Positions 34,098 to 45,328 of a DNA stretch of 64,000 nt are shown here, in pieces; positions within the stretch are counted from its first letter, which is position 1; the number at the start of each line of letters is the position of its first letter. The stretch is from Leptodactylus fallax (Eukaryota > Chordata > Amphibia > Anura > Leptodactylidae), in the NCBI GenBank assembly GCA_947044405.1, contig CAMRHE010000077.1, forward strand, positions 1,736,001 to 1,800,000, read 5' to 3'. The translations under genes and the position numbers were made by a program. The notes beneath the pieces were generated by a model, which was not told the DNA's origin, did no database searches, and saw only the letters and a list, made by a program, of their open reading frames with translations.

Positions 34098-34388
34098 GAT
34101 TACCATTTTAGACTGAGGCTCCACATTGCGGATATCCAGCGTTTGTTGTTGCAGATTTTGCTGCAACAAATGGATCACTGGAAAAAAAACAGACGTGTAT
34201 TATCACATAGACTTCAAGGGGTCAATGTTTTATCTATGAAAAAAACAGACAGAACACTGAAGATAATAAGCCCTTAGTCTCTTTATTAATCCAAAATTTT
34301 TGTTTCAAGTCTGTTTTCTTTGTGCACATTGACTGCCTATTTTAGTAGAATAAAATATAATGCTGAACAGGAGTCAACCTTACAGGTT

Positions 34389-34930
34389 CACTCATAACCA
34401 CTTCTGGACCGGACCAGACACATCTTCTGGGGTTTTTTTTGTACATGTGGTTTTGAGGGCTATAACTTTTTATTTGTTTTTTTTTTTTTTGTTTGGGGTA
34501 TTCAAATAATTTTTGCATCTCTTTTTTGGTGACACGTAGGTCTTTACGTTTCTATTCTTGACATATTTCACGTTTTGTTCTTTTTTAATAGCACTAAGTA
34601 TCACTAAAAATCTTTTAAAATGTTTTCCTCTTCGTTACGGTAATTTTTATGTAGCTGTGTTGCTGGAGGTGGGGGCTAGAACCTGTCATTTGGGCGTGGT
34701 ATTTAACTCTGTTTATTTTATTTTTTACATTGTGGCCCCCCCATAAGGTCATAATAGACCTTACATTTATTTTTTGCCTGATTTTCCTTGTAACTGGGGC
34801 TCTGCATTTTTCTCCAAGGAATGCAGCCTCCTGACCATATCTAAAGAACTGATCTGTGTCCTCTAGGACCCAACAGATCTTACAGTTCCTGATCTCGGAT
34901 AATGGGGAAATTACTTTTTAATAAAGCAGA
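34389..34930. repeat. Truncated copy of the TTAA family
   Basis: It starts ATAACCACTTCTGGACCGG and includes CACGTAGGTCTTTACG and AAGGTCATAATAGACCTT, as in 27804-28669 (GGTGACACATAGGGCTTT and the same near palindrome). The right end is lost; 34931-35345 holds TTTTTAGCTGCGTTCCGC, a fragment of the TGCGG family. Confidence 0.55.
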
Positions 34931-35345
34931 AAAAGTCATAAAAATGCTGCATTTTACAGTACCAGCTAAGTGAATGCGATTCTGTCTAATCCTATCCACA
35001 CATTGCGGGGGAAAAAAAAAACATTTCTGCTGCGTTTTTCTCTACAGCGTTTTTTAGCTGCGTTCCGCAACGTGAAGCCTTTAGCCTAAAGGTCTCCATA
35101 TACATTAGAGAAAATCGTCTGATTCGCCGACGACCAATAGATTATGTAATGTGCATGAGAGTCCTACCAACTCATGATGAATTTTCAGCGCCCGAACCTT
35201 TTGTTCTCCTTGGAGATATGCCGCCTCCAGAGGGTTGTGATAGCAGTTTATTCCAGTCTCCCCAATAAAAACACATATCTGCTTGTCTGAACAGCTGTTG
35301 CTCTCCGTAGTTGAGATGAATAGCTGTTTGAGGTGTGTTGGCACA

Positions 35346-35990
35346 TTAAAGAGGACCTGTCACCAATTCTGAAAAGCCCAATGACATATCATCTGTAACC
35401 TGTGGTGTTTTGTTTATCCATATCCATTCAGCCATTCCAAAGACATAAGCCCTTTTAGTATTGAAGCAAATTAGGGCATACTAGCCAAGTGGCGGTGACA
35501 CTGCATGACATACAGCACAAAGAGATCCCACCCCCAGAGGAACCACACTGTTACCTCCCACTTCACTAATATAAACTCATTTGCATCAAAACTAAGACCG
35601 GGGCCCCACGTGGTGTAAACAACGCAGCAAAAATCGCATCGTTTCAGGGTTCTAGCGAATCCCATCAACACATTGCAGATAAATGCGCACAGTGGAAATA
35701 TGGAAACCTCTGTGGACTTTCTATGAAAAGTGCTGCGGGAAAAAGCGCCTAAAAGGGTTTGCATCTTATACACAGAACACCAAAATACTCAGGGTGATAG
35801 TGGCCTGGAAAGTCACCCTTAGGACTTGCCACATGCCTATATTACATCTCTATAAATATGGCCCTTTACTATACCTCTATGTGCCTCCGTTTTTATTTGG
35901 AAAATTGCGGCACGCTGCATTGGACACGGAGTTGTGCAGCTCCGCTCCACTGTGTGTATGAGCCCTTACAGTCAGCAGAGTGTTATTCAC
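35346..35990. repeat. Repeat fragments
   Basis: An isolated T2-like left end, TTAAAGAGGACCTGTCACC, stands at 35346 with no partner. GGGGCCCCACGTGGTGTAAA at 35601 is an end of the 157-443 family. The 35680-35780 part (CTGTGGACTTTCTATGAAAA) matches the interior of that family. No gene is seen. Confidence 0.4.
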
Positions 35991-35999
35991 AGATGTATC

Positions 36000-36190
36000 A
36001 ACACAAAGCAGAAAGTTTGTAGACAAGTCCCTTCCATCAGCTGTGAAGAAGACATCTGCTTCCTTTCTGCCTTCCTGCGTCTTGATGGACTCGTAATTAG
36101 ACTGCTGGTGAGAGGATTTGGGAGCAGGAAGATGGGAGCTGACAGATACCTCACACACATCACTCTTCTTTCACCTTTTTTCTTTCATTT
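36000..36190. other. Block that looks free of repeats, candidate non-coding element
   Basis: A short block with no repeat signature containing GACTCGTAATTAGACTGC, a homeodomain-type TAATTA site, and CCATCAGCTGTGAAG with an E-box CAGCTG. Open frames over it have no recognisable product. 36191-36650 shows only fragments of the TAACCTGCCGCG type. Confidence 0.2.
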
Positions 36191-36651
36191 GCTCTTATAT
36201 GTATAATTCATAGAAACTGAAGCCTTTATTTTTGCTGTAGTATTTCATCTTTTATCCTGGGTGCGTCCTCATATTCCTCAATTTAGGAGCTGAAAACATA
36301 AAACCTAAAATAAATATAAACATCAATTTCCTGTTATGTTGCATAATTGGGCACAAATTTAAAAACTGTTTGACCTACAAGAGGTCAGACTAGGAGTACA
36401 TTGTGGAACGTTCTCTAAGGCTAGGGCTATTCAGGCAGTAACTTGCCCGCAGCTAACCTGCCGCGATCTACAGTAGTAGCAGAGTGGATGAGATTTAACC
36501 AAATGTTATCCATATGCTGCAACTAAAACCCGCCCTGCAAAGTGTTAATGATTGCTGCGGGAAACGTGCAGGTGAGCCACAGCACAAACCACACAATGTC
36601 AAGTGGATTATGCCGAAGCGCCAATTCTCCAGTGTGTCTGTCCAATGAGCT

Positions 36652-36925
36652 TTAGGCGCCATGTACACGACTGTGTGTGAGCCGCCGGCCATGATTGAAC
36701 AGCACGGGCGGCACACAGATGTCATCCATATGCCACCTCTGCATCCGCAGCCCCATTCATTGCAAACAGCGAGCACAGCCGCAGAACCGGACAGGAATAG
36801 GAGCTGTCCTGAGTTGTGCAGCATGGACTCGCGGCTCGTGCACAGATCCATGGAAATCAGTTGTGAGCATGGAAAAATTCGGATAGCACAGTGAACTAGC
36901 ACACAGTCGTGCACATGGGACCTAA
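36652..36925. mobile_element. Harbinger-type MITE, 274 bp
   Basis: The ends TTAGGCGCCATGTACACGAC and, on the minus strand, TTAGGTCCCATGTGCACGAC match over about 27 bp, continuing TGTGTG. GCTGTCC and CATGGAAATCAG text inside is non-coding. Confidence 0.7.
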
Positions 36926-37146
36926 GGCTGAGGCCACATGTTGCTAAAAAACTGTGATTTTTGTTCCAAGTTTTACTGCATTTTTTTGGGTCAGAGCCAT
37001 GAGCACCATCAAAAGCAATGGGAAACATATAGGAAGCCCTTATACGTCTCCTTCTACTAAATCCACTCATGGCTTTGGCTCAAAAAACCACAGCAAAATC
37101 TGCAACAAAAAACTCTGCTTTTCCGCAACGTGAGGCCTCAGCCTAA
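36923..37146. mobile_element. TGCGG-family MITE abutting the previous one
   Basis: It begins TAAGGCTGAGGCCACATGTT and ends AACGTGAGGCCTCAGCCTAA, an inverted repeat of about 20 bp. The interior has TTTTTTGGGTCAGAGCCATG and inverted GGCTTTGGCTCAAAAAA. The shared TAA at 36923-36925 shows that one element inserted right beside the other, consistent with a TWA target. Confidence 0.65.
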
Positions 37147-37783
37147 AGGAGCAAAATATTACAGAATTTACATTTAATTTATTTTGTAACATTTTACGTC
37201 TTAGTGAACACGTTCCATTACATAGATCAAAACCTGTATATCCATGCACTGACATTTGATACATTTTTTTCTGCATGTGCACCATTGTCATTATGTATAG
37301 GTAGTAGTATGCTCACGGTTTTCATTCCATTATTGTTTAGGACAGAGATTCATGCATTACATGGACAGCCCATTGGCTTAAATAGGAGCCATGTAATATT
37401 TCTGCTCCCCATTAATGGTACTGCAGGGAAATTGCACACGTCGCTATATACTCTTGTGGGTCTAAGGCCATCTAACAGGATTGTTTTTACAAAGTGGTTA
37501 ACCCTTTAATAAATAAAACAATGGTCATGGATGTGTATGGAGCATTTCATAGAAAGCTTAAAAGAGGAGCTTACTGATGAACACAGCAGTCTATAGACTT
37601 TATTCTACAAGAGACTATTATGGTAAGGGGTGTCTGTACATAAATAGTTTTTTGGACTGTTTCCTGTATGTGGAGCATTAGAAAAGGGCTGTTATAGTAA
37701 ATTCTAGTAGATACAGATTTTGCTGAATCTGAGCTAATAATCTTAATTATTGGATAGAATATTAAAATAAAATATCCCCTTCA

Positions 37784-38091
37784 TTAAAGGGGTAATACCA
37801 CAAAAATTAATATAAAATAAATAAAAATCTACTATACCTAGGGTAGGGGATAAATTGCCACCATTCAGAATGTAGTGGTAGATGAAGAATGAGTGCCCTG
37901 CTCCATTCATTTCAATGGGAGCAACACAAATCGCTTCTGTACAGTGCTCAGCTGTCTCTGGGGCTCCTCCAGACACCATGGCCTCTTCAAACACCTGATC
38001 TGCGAGGATGCTGAGTGTTGGACCCACACTGATCTGTTTGACCTATCATAAGGATAGTTCATCAATATTAAATTCCCTGAAAAACCTTTAA
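37784..38091. repeat. TTAA-flanked T2-like MITE
   Basis: It begins TTAAAGGGGTAATACCAC and ends GAAAAACCTTTAA. CCTCTTCAAACACCTGATC and GTTGGACCCACACTGATC are the inverse of text in 15946-16277 and match 39640-39740, so the family is common. 37147-37783 and 38092-38734 show nothing definite. Confidence 0.55.
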
Positions 38092-38734
38092 CCTTGGACA
38101 TTATTTTGGTGATACAAGTTAACAAAGCATCTTCTTACTTCTTGTTCATCAGGTCAATATGTCAATGTGCCTGTTATTATGGGAGATAAGGCATTGCCCG
38201 AGGTATCTGGTAGCGGATTACTCCCCTTTCACCTTTAAGAACACAAGCATGCTTGGCTGACCAAGTATGCAAGTGTATGGGAGTTGGGAGGAATAGCTGC
38301 CAGCTAAACACTATGTATTACAAGGTTTAGACATATGTGGCATATACTGTATGCCTTGCACTTTTGTCAATGTTTTTATATAGTTTTATGTCTATGTTTT
38401 ACAACTGCCATGTGTTAGATTTTGTTGAGATCTTTGAAATAGTATTCCACCTTTCAATGCACATCAGAAGTCAGCTCCTTCGGCGATTTGAATGATTTTC
38501 TGTAACATAAAAGTGAATATATCAGACTTTTCGTTCTGTTTTTTTTACAGCAGACTTTGTAATTAGTTTCATTTATAAGGCTGATGCAATTTCACAGTCT
38601 CAAGAACAGAAGCCAGTCTGATGGAGAAATGTAACAGTAGGATTATTAAACCAGTCTGCCCTGCTTTGTGCAGTGTATCCATGACAGTGATTAATCTGAG
38701 CAGTGGCCTGCTACGGGGCCCACGACATTAGGGT

Positions 38735-39157
38735 TCCCAGTGGACCCCTGCTTTTTTTTTTTTTTTTTTTTAAATATGCCGTTACCTGCTGTAGTAACCC
38801 CAGCAGGTAACGGTTCTATTTACTTACCATTCCCCCCTCTTGCTCATGGCTGCCTCCGCTTCTCCTTCACCCCTCCAGGGGGCCCTGTGTGTCCTAGATC
38901 ATGTTGCTAACAACGACGCCCCAGCCAGTTTCCTTGAATCCAGGACAGCTGTCCCAGTACCCCCAGGGAACGAGCACTTCTTTCAGGTGTATGTGCAAGT
39001 GAACATACACCTGAAAACTGTCAGGACCACGGCTTACACTTACAGAAGAATGTGACCTCTGTCCCGATGCAGGTGTGATGACATCATTCATCAGCGCCTG
39101 CACTGCGGTGGAAAAAGGAGGTTGCTTGACTTCTCTTCGTGGGAGTGCAGGTATGTA
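38735..39157. repeat. Head of a hAT-like composite repeat
   Basis: A poly(T) run (38751-38772) is followed by GTTACCTGCTG and CAGCAGGTAAC, a near-perfect hairpin, then TTTACTTACCATTCC and a GC-rich segment leading into the minisatellite. The order of parts mirrors 46324-46840. TTTCAGGTGTATGTGCAAG and CTTGCACATACACCTGAAA-type text (38974-39017) forms another hairpin. Confidence 0.45.
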
Positions 39158-39515
39158 CAGGAGCATATTATACTGTGTGGGGGCCACTGTGGACCATATT
39201 ATACTGTGTGGGGGCCACTGTGAAGCATATTATACTGTGTGGGGGCCACTGTGGAGGATATTATATTGTGTGGGGGCCATTGTGGAGCATATTATACATG
39301 TGGGGGGCCACTGTGGAGTATATTATACTGTGTGTGGACCACTGTGGAGCATATTATACTGTGTGGGGCCACTGTGAAGCATATTATACTGTGTGAGAGC
39401 CACTGGGGAGTATATTATACTGTGTAGGGACCATTGTGGTGCATATTACACTGATTTGGAGGTCACTGTGGAACATATTCTACGTGTGGGGGCCACTGTG
39501 GAGCACACTATACAG
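39158..39515. repeat. Minisatellite, about 32-bp unit
   Basis: About eleven units run head to tail, each GGGGGCCACTGTGGAGCAT followed by ATTATACTGTGTG with small changes. The unit is the same in kind as in 46840-48415 and in the relics at 22340, 44050 and 10790. Open frames through it give repeated peptides such as GGHCGAYYTVW and are not genes. Confidence 0.85.
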
Positions 39516-39639
39516 GGGAGCCCCCACACACAACACGCCACTATTTACACAGCTGTACATAACATACGCTTGCATGGTGATTATAAAACAGATATTGTGC
39601 AATGTAAATCTGTGAAGTGATCACAGCACTCACAAAAAG

Positions 39640-41190
39640 CACCACAGTATCTTCAAAGAGTTGATCAGCAAGGGCCCCATGTGTTGGACCCCCATTGATC
39701 TCTTACATCTCTTAGACTGTAGACCCTGCAGATCAGCTGATTCCCAAAAAACCCTACGCAGTATTTCATCTGTGCCAGAGACGTAGATAGGGGGTTCAGC
39801 AAAGGGGGAAGAACAAAAATATCTGAGTGGGCCCCCAAGATTACCTCCATACAATGACCATATAGTGGTAGATATCAGCTCTACATAGGAGTCTCCAGAC
39901 CTTTTTTCAGTGAATACAGCACATGAACAATGTAGTTGCTTGCAGGTGATGTCTCTGACTAATCGTTCACATTTCCTGTCTCTTCCATCTGGACCATCAT
40001 GACCACTTCTAAAAGTTGTGACTGTCTGTGTAAAGTTTGCAACACAGACATCTTTGGCGCCTCACTTTTCCAGGCACCTAACCCACATTGACTTCACATG
40101 CACCCCCATCCTGCTGCTACCCCCAATTATAAAAAATGTAATATAATAATCCCCTGGAAATGAATAATAACCCTCTGTGTATGTCTTTACATTAATAATA
40201 CTTCCTGTGTGCCCCCTTAAATAGGAAGAACCCTTGTGTGCCCCCCTCAATTAATAATATTCCTTGTGCCCTTTTAATTAATAGTGCAACTAAATTAATA
40301 ATACCCTCTAATTAATATTGCCCACATGCCACCTGAAATTAATACTACCCAATTCCCCAGTGGTTAGTATCCCCTAATATTATGTCCGATTCTCCAGTGC
40401 CCCCTTATATTAAATGTCTATTCCTGCGCTGGGACAGCCGTCTCTTCAACTATTCAGTATGCATACAGAGCAGCTACAGTGGTGATGTCACATCAAAAGG
40501 ACCACTGCAGGATTCACTGCTCTCAGCTGTATACTGTGCGGATTGGCTGCACATTGCAGTTGCTCTGTATACATATAGAGCAGTCGATGTCTTGTACTGT
40601 CGGGAAGGGGGGGGCGTTCCTCACTACCCAATGATGACGCTGAGCTGTAAGGCCTGCCCCTCTGACAGTGCTGTGATATCGGTAACCGAAACTAACTGCA
40701 CCAATATCTCTGCAACTAAGGCATATACCGGCAAAAATGGCAGTGCGCTGAATTCCACATACACAAATATTTCTTCCTCAGGTAGTCAAACAGTCACAAT
40801 ATAGTCAGTGAGGTTCTTGAGGATCCATTTGCGTCTGTCATTAGACAGATCCATCTTTACTGTTCAGTATGCTAAGCTTTATTACAGAAAATGTACCACC
40901 AGAAAATGACTTTTCGTTAAATTTTAAAATAATTTTTCATATATTTTCTTAAAATTTTTCATGCCACTATCAAAAGTTAAAAAAGTACTAAATCCTAAAA
41001 TATTAACTCTGGCCACTAAGCCTAATAATAGACCTACATTTGCCATTTCTGTAGAAGTTTTCATTGTAGCAGTCACCTCATTTGCATGACAGACAAGATT
41101 ACAATAGAAGATAACACCACTATAGATAAACCACTGAAACATTAATGCATCCATGTCATATCTTATCTACTTCCCCTTCTCTGCATAAAG
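39640..41190. repeat. Repeat relics upstream of the Passport-like element
   Basis: 39640-39740 is a piece of the TCTTCAAA/GTTGGACCCCCATTGATC family. 39770-39850 has AGAGACGTAGATAGGGGG, common in anuran repeats. 40100-40390 is a degenerate array of CCC(T/C)TTAATTAATA-type units. 40610-40760 matches 15720-15840. 40800-41190 shows nothing definite. Confidence 0.4.
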
Positions 41191-41194
41191 CATA

Positions 41195-42779
41195 CAGTGG
41201 GGAAAAAAAGTATTTAGTCAGCCACCAATTGTGCAAGTTCTCCCACTTAAAAAGATGAGAACAGGCCTGTAATTGTCATCATAGGTAGACCTCAACTATG
41301 AGAGACAAAATGAGAAAACAAATCCAGAATATCACATTGTCTGATTTTTAAAGAATTTATTTGCAAATTATGGTGGAAAATAAGTATTTGGTCACCTACA
41401 AACAAGCAAGATTTCTGGCTCTCACAGACCTGTAACTTCTTCTTTAAGAGGCTCCTCTGTCCTCCACTCATTACCTGTAGTAATGGCTCCTGTTTGACAT
41501 TGTTATCAGTATAAAAGACACCTGTCCACAACCTCAAACAGTCACACTCCATACTCCACTATGGTTAAGACCAAAGAGCTATGGAAGGACACCAGAAACA
41601 AAATTGTAGACCTGCACCAGGCTGGGAAGACTGAATCTGCAATAGGCAAGCAGCTTGGTGTGAAGAAATCAACTGTGGGAGCAATAATTAGAAAATGGAA
41701 GACATACAAGACCACTGATAACCTCCCTCGATCAGGGGCTCCACACAAGATCTCACCCCGTGGGGTCAAAATGATCACAAGAACGGTGAGCAAAAATCCC
41801 AGAACCACACGGGGGGACCTAGTGACTGACCTGCAGAAAGCTGGGACTAACGTAACAAAGGCTACCGTCAGTAACACACTACGCCGCCAGGGACTCAGAT
41901 CCTGCAGTGCCAGACGTGTCCCCCTGCTTAAGCCAGTACATATCCGGGCCCGTCTGAAGTTTGCTAGAGAGCATTTGGATGTTCCAGAAGAGTATTGGGA
42001 GAATGTCATATGGCCAGATGAAACCAAAGTAGAACTGTTTGGTAGAAACACAACTCGTCGTGTTTGGAGGAGAGTGAATGCTGAATTGCATCCAAAGAAC
42101 ACCATACCTACTGTGAAGCATGGGGGTGGCAACATCATGCTTTGGGGCTGTTTCTCTGCAAAGGGACCAGGAAGACTGATCCATGTACATGAAAGAATGA
42201 ATGGGGCCATGTATCGTGAGATTTTGAGTGCAAACCTCCTTCCATCAGCAAGGGCATTGAAGATGAAACGTGGCTGGGTCTTTCAGTATGACAATGATCC
42301 CAAGCACACCGCTAGGGCAAAGAAGGAGCGGCTTCGTAAGAAGCATTTCAAGGTCCTGGAGTGGCCTAGCCAGTCTCCACATCTCAACCCCATAGAAAAC
42401 CTTTGGAGGGAGTTGAAAGTCCGTGTTGTCCAGCGACAGTCCCAAAACATCACTGCTCTAGAGGAGATCTGCATGGAGGAATGGGCCAACATACCAGCAA
42501 CAGTGTGTGCCAACCTTGTGAAGACTTACAGAAAACGTTTGACCTCTGTCATTGCCAACAAAGAGATGAACTTTTGTTATCGACCAAATACTTATTTTCC
42601 ACCATAATTTGCAAATAAATTCTTTAAAAATCAGACAATGTGATTTTCTAGATTTGTTTTCTCATTTTGTCTCTCATAGTTGAGGTCTACCTATGATGAC
42701 AATTACAGGCCGGCCTCATCTTTTTAAGTGGGAGAACTTGCACAATTGGTGGCTGACTAAATACTTTTTTTCCCCACTG
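41195..42779 (+). mobile_element. Full-length Passport-like Tc1 transposon, 1585 bp
   Basis: TA flanks both ends (41193-41194 and 42780-42781). The terminal inverted repeats are about 205 bp long and nearly identical: both start CAGTGGGGAAAAAAAGTATT, and I count about five differences over the whole length, including GAGAACAGG versus GAGGCCGG near base 65. The end sequence is that of the Passport/PPTN-type family known from flatfish and other vertebrates (from memory). One complete transposase frame lies between the repeats. Such high arm identity means recent insertion. Confidence 0.93.
41561..42607 (+). CDS. Passport-like Tc1 transposase, possibly functional
   Basis: This 348-residue transposase acts on the ends of its own element. 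[16 protein letters not shown] opens a paired-type DNA-binding region (helix-turn-helix at about 20-50, second at 85-115) with [11 protein letters not shown] as linker at 57-67. The catalytic residues are D153 (WPDET), D244 ([11 protein letters not shown]) and E279 ([11 protein letters not shown]); 34 residues lie between D244 and E279, the classical DD34E. Differences from the usual family motifs, which I recall as WSDET, FQHDNDPKH and SPDLNPIE, are S152P, H243Y and D274H. The C-terminus [16 protein letters not shown] is unusual: family members end near NKGxxTKY, and here translation runs into the inner terminal repeat, suggesting a small deletion that removed the normal stop. Activity is therefore doubtful. 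Confidence 0.9.
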   Translation: MVKTKELWKDTRNKIVDLHQAGKTESAIGKQLGVKKSTVGAIIRKWKTYKTTDNLPRSGAPHKISPRGVKMITRTVSKNPRTTRGDLVTDLQKAGTNVTKATVSNTLRRQGLRSCSARRVPLLKPVHIRARLKFAREHLDVPEEYWENVIWPDETKVELFGRNTTRRVWRRVNAELHPKNTIPTVKHGGGNIMLWGCFSAKGPGRLIHVHERMNGAMYREILSANLLPSARALKMKRGWVFQYDNDPKHTARAKKERLRKKHFKVLEWPSQSPHLNPIENLWRELKVRVVQRQSQNITALEEICMEEWANIPATVCANLVKTYRKRLTSVIANKEMNFCYRPNTYFPP

Positions 42780-42781
42780 TA

Positions 42782-43194
42782 TCTAGAAAACTCTCTCATA
42801 GACCTTACTGATTTGGACCCAGTCCATTTCTGCCTATGGCCATGAGACTACTATAAAGCATATCATGAAATGCTGTTAACTGGGCAAAAGTCAAGCTCAG
42901 GCAAGATGGCAGCTCCCATAATCATGTACAGAAAATAGACTAAAAAAATATACAGTCAGAAAATAGGAAAAAGTTATAGATTTCACCATCTGGTTTTAAT
43001 AACGAATGATACATTCATTTTAAAAGCCACATATACCTGCCCAACAATTTTTTATTATTTTTTTTTTTTTTTTATCTGTGTATTCTTAAATAAAACAACT
43101 TTGCAAGTAGTTTTGATGTTTTAAGTATTAGAAGAGAGATTGAATACAGAATAAGACTACGAGTTTATCTGTAGTGTGTACCCATGGAGATGTC
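42782..43194. other. Unassigned spacer
   Basis: AT-rich sequence with a poly(T) tract at about 43050-43073; no gene or clear repeat. Confidence 0.5.
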
Positions 43195-43455
43195 AGCACG
43201 GTGGCTCAGTGGTTAGCCTTGCAGCACTGGAGTCTTGGGTTCGAATCCTGCCAAAGACAACATCTGCAAGGAGTTTGTATGTTCTCCCCGTGTTTGTGTG
43301 GGTTTCCTCCGGGTACTCTGGTTTCCTCCCACACTCCAAAGACATACTGATAGGGAATGTAGATTGTGAGCACTATATGGGACAGTGACTGTCAATGTCT
43401 GTAAAGCGCTGCGGAATATGATGGTGCTATATAAGTAACCATAATAAATAAATGT
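43195..43455 (+). mobile_element. V-SINE (tRNA-derived SINE)
   Basis: The head is tRNA-like: GTGGCTCAGTGGTTAGC is an A-box region at 43201 and GGTTCGAATCC at 43238-43248 is a perfect B box, so an internal RNA polymerase III promoter was present. The centre has the V-SINE core GGAGTTTGTATGTTCTCCCC and GTGGGTTTCCTCCGGG. The tail GCGCTGCGGAATATGATGG, then GTGCTATATAAGTA, matches the 3' end of the L2-like LINEs in this window. A clear target duplication was not found. It is a SINE, not a functional tRNA gene. Confidence 0.88.
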
Positions 43456-43974
43456 CCATAGGAGGACACAGCATTAATAATATCAAAAAGTTTCCTTTTG
43501 TTTCTGTATGTTTTAATTAAAATGCAAATAACCTATAGTTATTGAAGCCAAGCTAGGTTGGGTTACTACAGGTTGTACACAAGGCGGATTTCCTGTCACA
43601 GTCTTTCCAGTGGCTAATACAATGTTCAGCAGAAGCAAAGTGGATGATATTTAACTGAATCTCATCCAAATGCTGTGAAAAAATTGCAGCATAAATTGAC
43701 CTGATCTACGGGTTCTCAGCCAATAGCATGCCAATTTATGCCGTGGGTTTCAACGTCTTTCACCCTTTGCAATGCCAAGAACAAAAGTATGGGGACATCT
43801 GTCACAGACAACAAAGAAATTCTGATGTGGTGAAATTTGGACCAACCTGCTTGAAATTTTCCCTGATGGAAAATCAGCAGTGAACCCATTCTATGAGAAT
43901 CCATCTTTAGAGGTAACCTTTATCAATTACTTAGATGCGTGTAGGGTACATACGAGATATACATGTTAGTAAGG
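43456..43974. other. Repeat fragments
   Basis: Contains an AAAGTGGATGATATTTAAC and TCTCATCCAAATGCTG pair like that near 36486; otherwise nothing assignable. Confidence 0.3.
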
Positions 43975-44385
43975 CTTTTTTAACACATTGGTTGGCCCAG
44001 TTCAAAAGTTTCATAAGTGCCTGCCCATCACTACCGTTTAGAATTACCTGACCTGCACAAATTATAATGCCCCCTCAGTGGAACGCACATAGTATAATGC
44101 GCCTTAGTGACCCTCACACAGTATAATGCCTCCCTAGTGGCCCAAAGAAACATAAAAAACACTAATACTCACCTCTCCTCACTCCCCTGCTTTCTCTGGT
44201 CCGGAGTCTTCCGGGAGCATCAGGTGCGATATATTGAAGTTGGGGCAGGCTGGACCTACTACCCGTAACAGTGGGACAGCAAATGCAGGACTGTCCCGCT
44301 GCCCCAAGGGGGCCCCCGCTACCATAGAGCCCAGTGCAATTGCACTGCTGACCCTATGGTTAAACCGGCCCTGTGTGTTAGGTAC
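43975..44385. repeat. hAT-like relic, copy B
   Basis: It is homologous to 22250-22600 and ends CCCTATGGTTAAACCGGCCC followed by TG, the complement of a CAGGGCCGG hAT-type terminus. Tandem CACACAGTATAATGCCTCCC-like units are present, followed by a TACTCACCTCTCC segment and AAGGGGGCCCCCGCTACC. The left end is unclear and no protein is encoded. Confidence 0.55.
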
Positions 44386-45222
44386 ATGCAGTTGTTCATT
44401 TAAAAAAAACAGCTGCTGTAGTGCAGCTGAAGTTTTCACATACAGACTATAAAGAGTTAAAGAAAACGCAGCTCTTGTAAGTAGAATCTTAGCTTAACCC
44501 TTTAACTTCCAAGTGTTCATCTGCTTGACTAGTATTTACTTACTAATACCACCCACATGGGAGAAGGGGGGAGGATTGGAATGAAACTAAACTGATCTGC
44601 ATTTGAAATGGACTCATCCCCCATCAGGCTGTGAATATGCGAAAATAAACACCTTTTAATGTGCCCACTCTGATAAGACCTTTGAAATGCACCCTCCTAG
44701 GCATGCTGAGAATACAATGCCTAGTGAGGGGCCTGGGACTAATGTGGGGGAGGGCAAGAGGTGAGCCAACAAAAGTTCCACAATATGCCAGAATTTCACT
44801 GAAAAAAACCTTCTGGAAAGTATATAATATTTAGTGTATATATAAAGTAACATGGTTTATGAATTGTATGTCTAAACATAGTTCCACATAGTGGGAATCA
44901 TTGTGTTCACCGCCTTAAGAGTAAGACACATCCTATAATATTTTGTTGTTGTTCTCAATCAACAAAAACAATAGAAGGGGAGGTCAAGAACCCCATGAAT
45001 TGCCCGGCTATCCAGGAGGTTAACATCCCCCATCACCTCTCTACCACCAGATGATGCAACTGATGCTCATAGGGTAATAACATCACAATTGTGTAAAACA
45101 ACAATGACCCATACTCCCAATGGGTGGGTACGTACCAGAATTCAACTGGTACACAAGACAGATGGTTGCAGCCAGGCGTAAATCCACAGGATCCGTGGCC
45201 CGATTGTCCAGGTGGTCTGGAA
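44386..45222. other. No recognised gene or repeat
   Basis: Mixed composition. Two small hairpins (TTGTTGTTCTCAATCAACAA near 44945) occur. Nothing codes. Confidence 0.4.
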
Positions 45223-45328
45223 ATGACAATGTTGGGAAGATCCCAAAAGGAACGCTAGAGGCGCAGCCATGTCCAAAAATACATCTACACCTCTAGCGTT
45301 CTTTTCGGGATCTTCCCAACATTGTCAT
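45223..45328. repeat. Long hairpin, about 40-bp stem
   Basis: ATGACAATGTTGGGAAGATC at 45223 and GATCTTCCCAACATTGTCAT ending at 45328 are exact complements, and the stem continues through CGCTAGAGG/CCTCTAGCG with about three mismatches. The loop is about 25 bases. It may be part of a MITE-like repeat or a hairpin precursor of small RNA. Confidence 0.75.

Noticed and set aside
36495..37070. 191-codon open frame on the minus strand
   Set aside because: It crosses two MITEs and a repeat fragment and resembles no protein family I know.
39158..39515. Regular repeats suggesting a CRISPR array
   Set aside because: Units are head to tail without unique spacers, in a vertebrate genome; it is a minisatellite.
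40382..40804. 140-codon open frame
   Set aside because: It lies in repeat sequence homologous to 15720-15840, where no frame is kept.
41542..42210. 222-codon open frame on the minus strand
   Set aside because: It is a shadow of the Tc1 transposase on the + strand, which has clear family motifs.
43195..43270. Possible tRNA gene with a perfect B box
   Set aside because: No cloverleaf closes, and the V-SINE core and LINE-type tail follow directly, so it is a SINE head.
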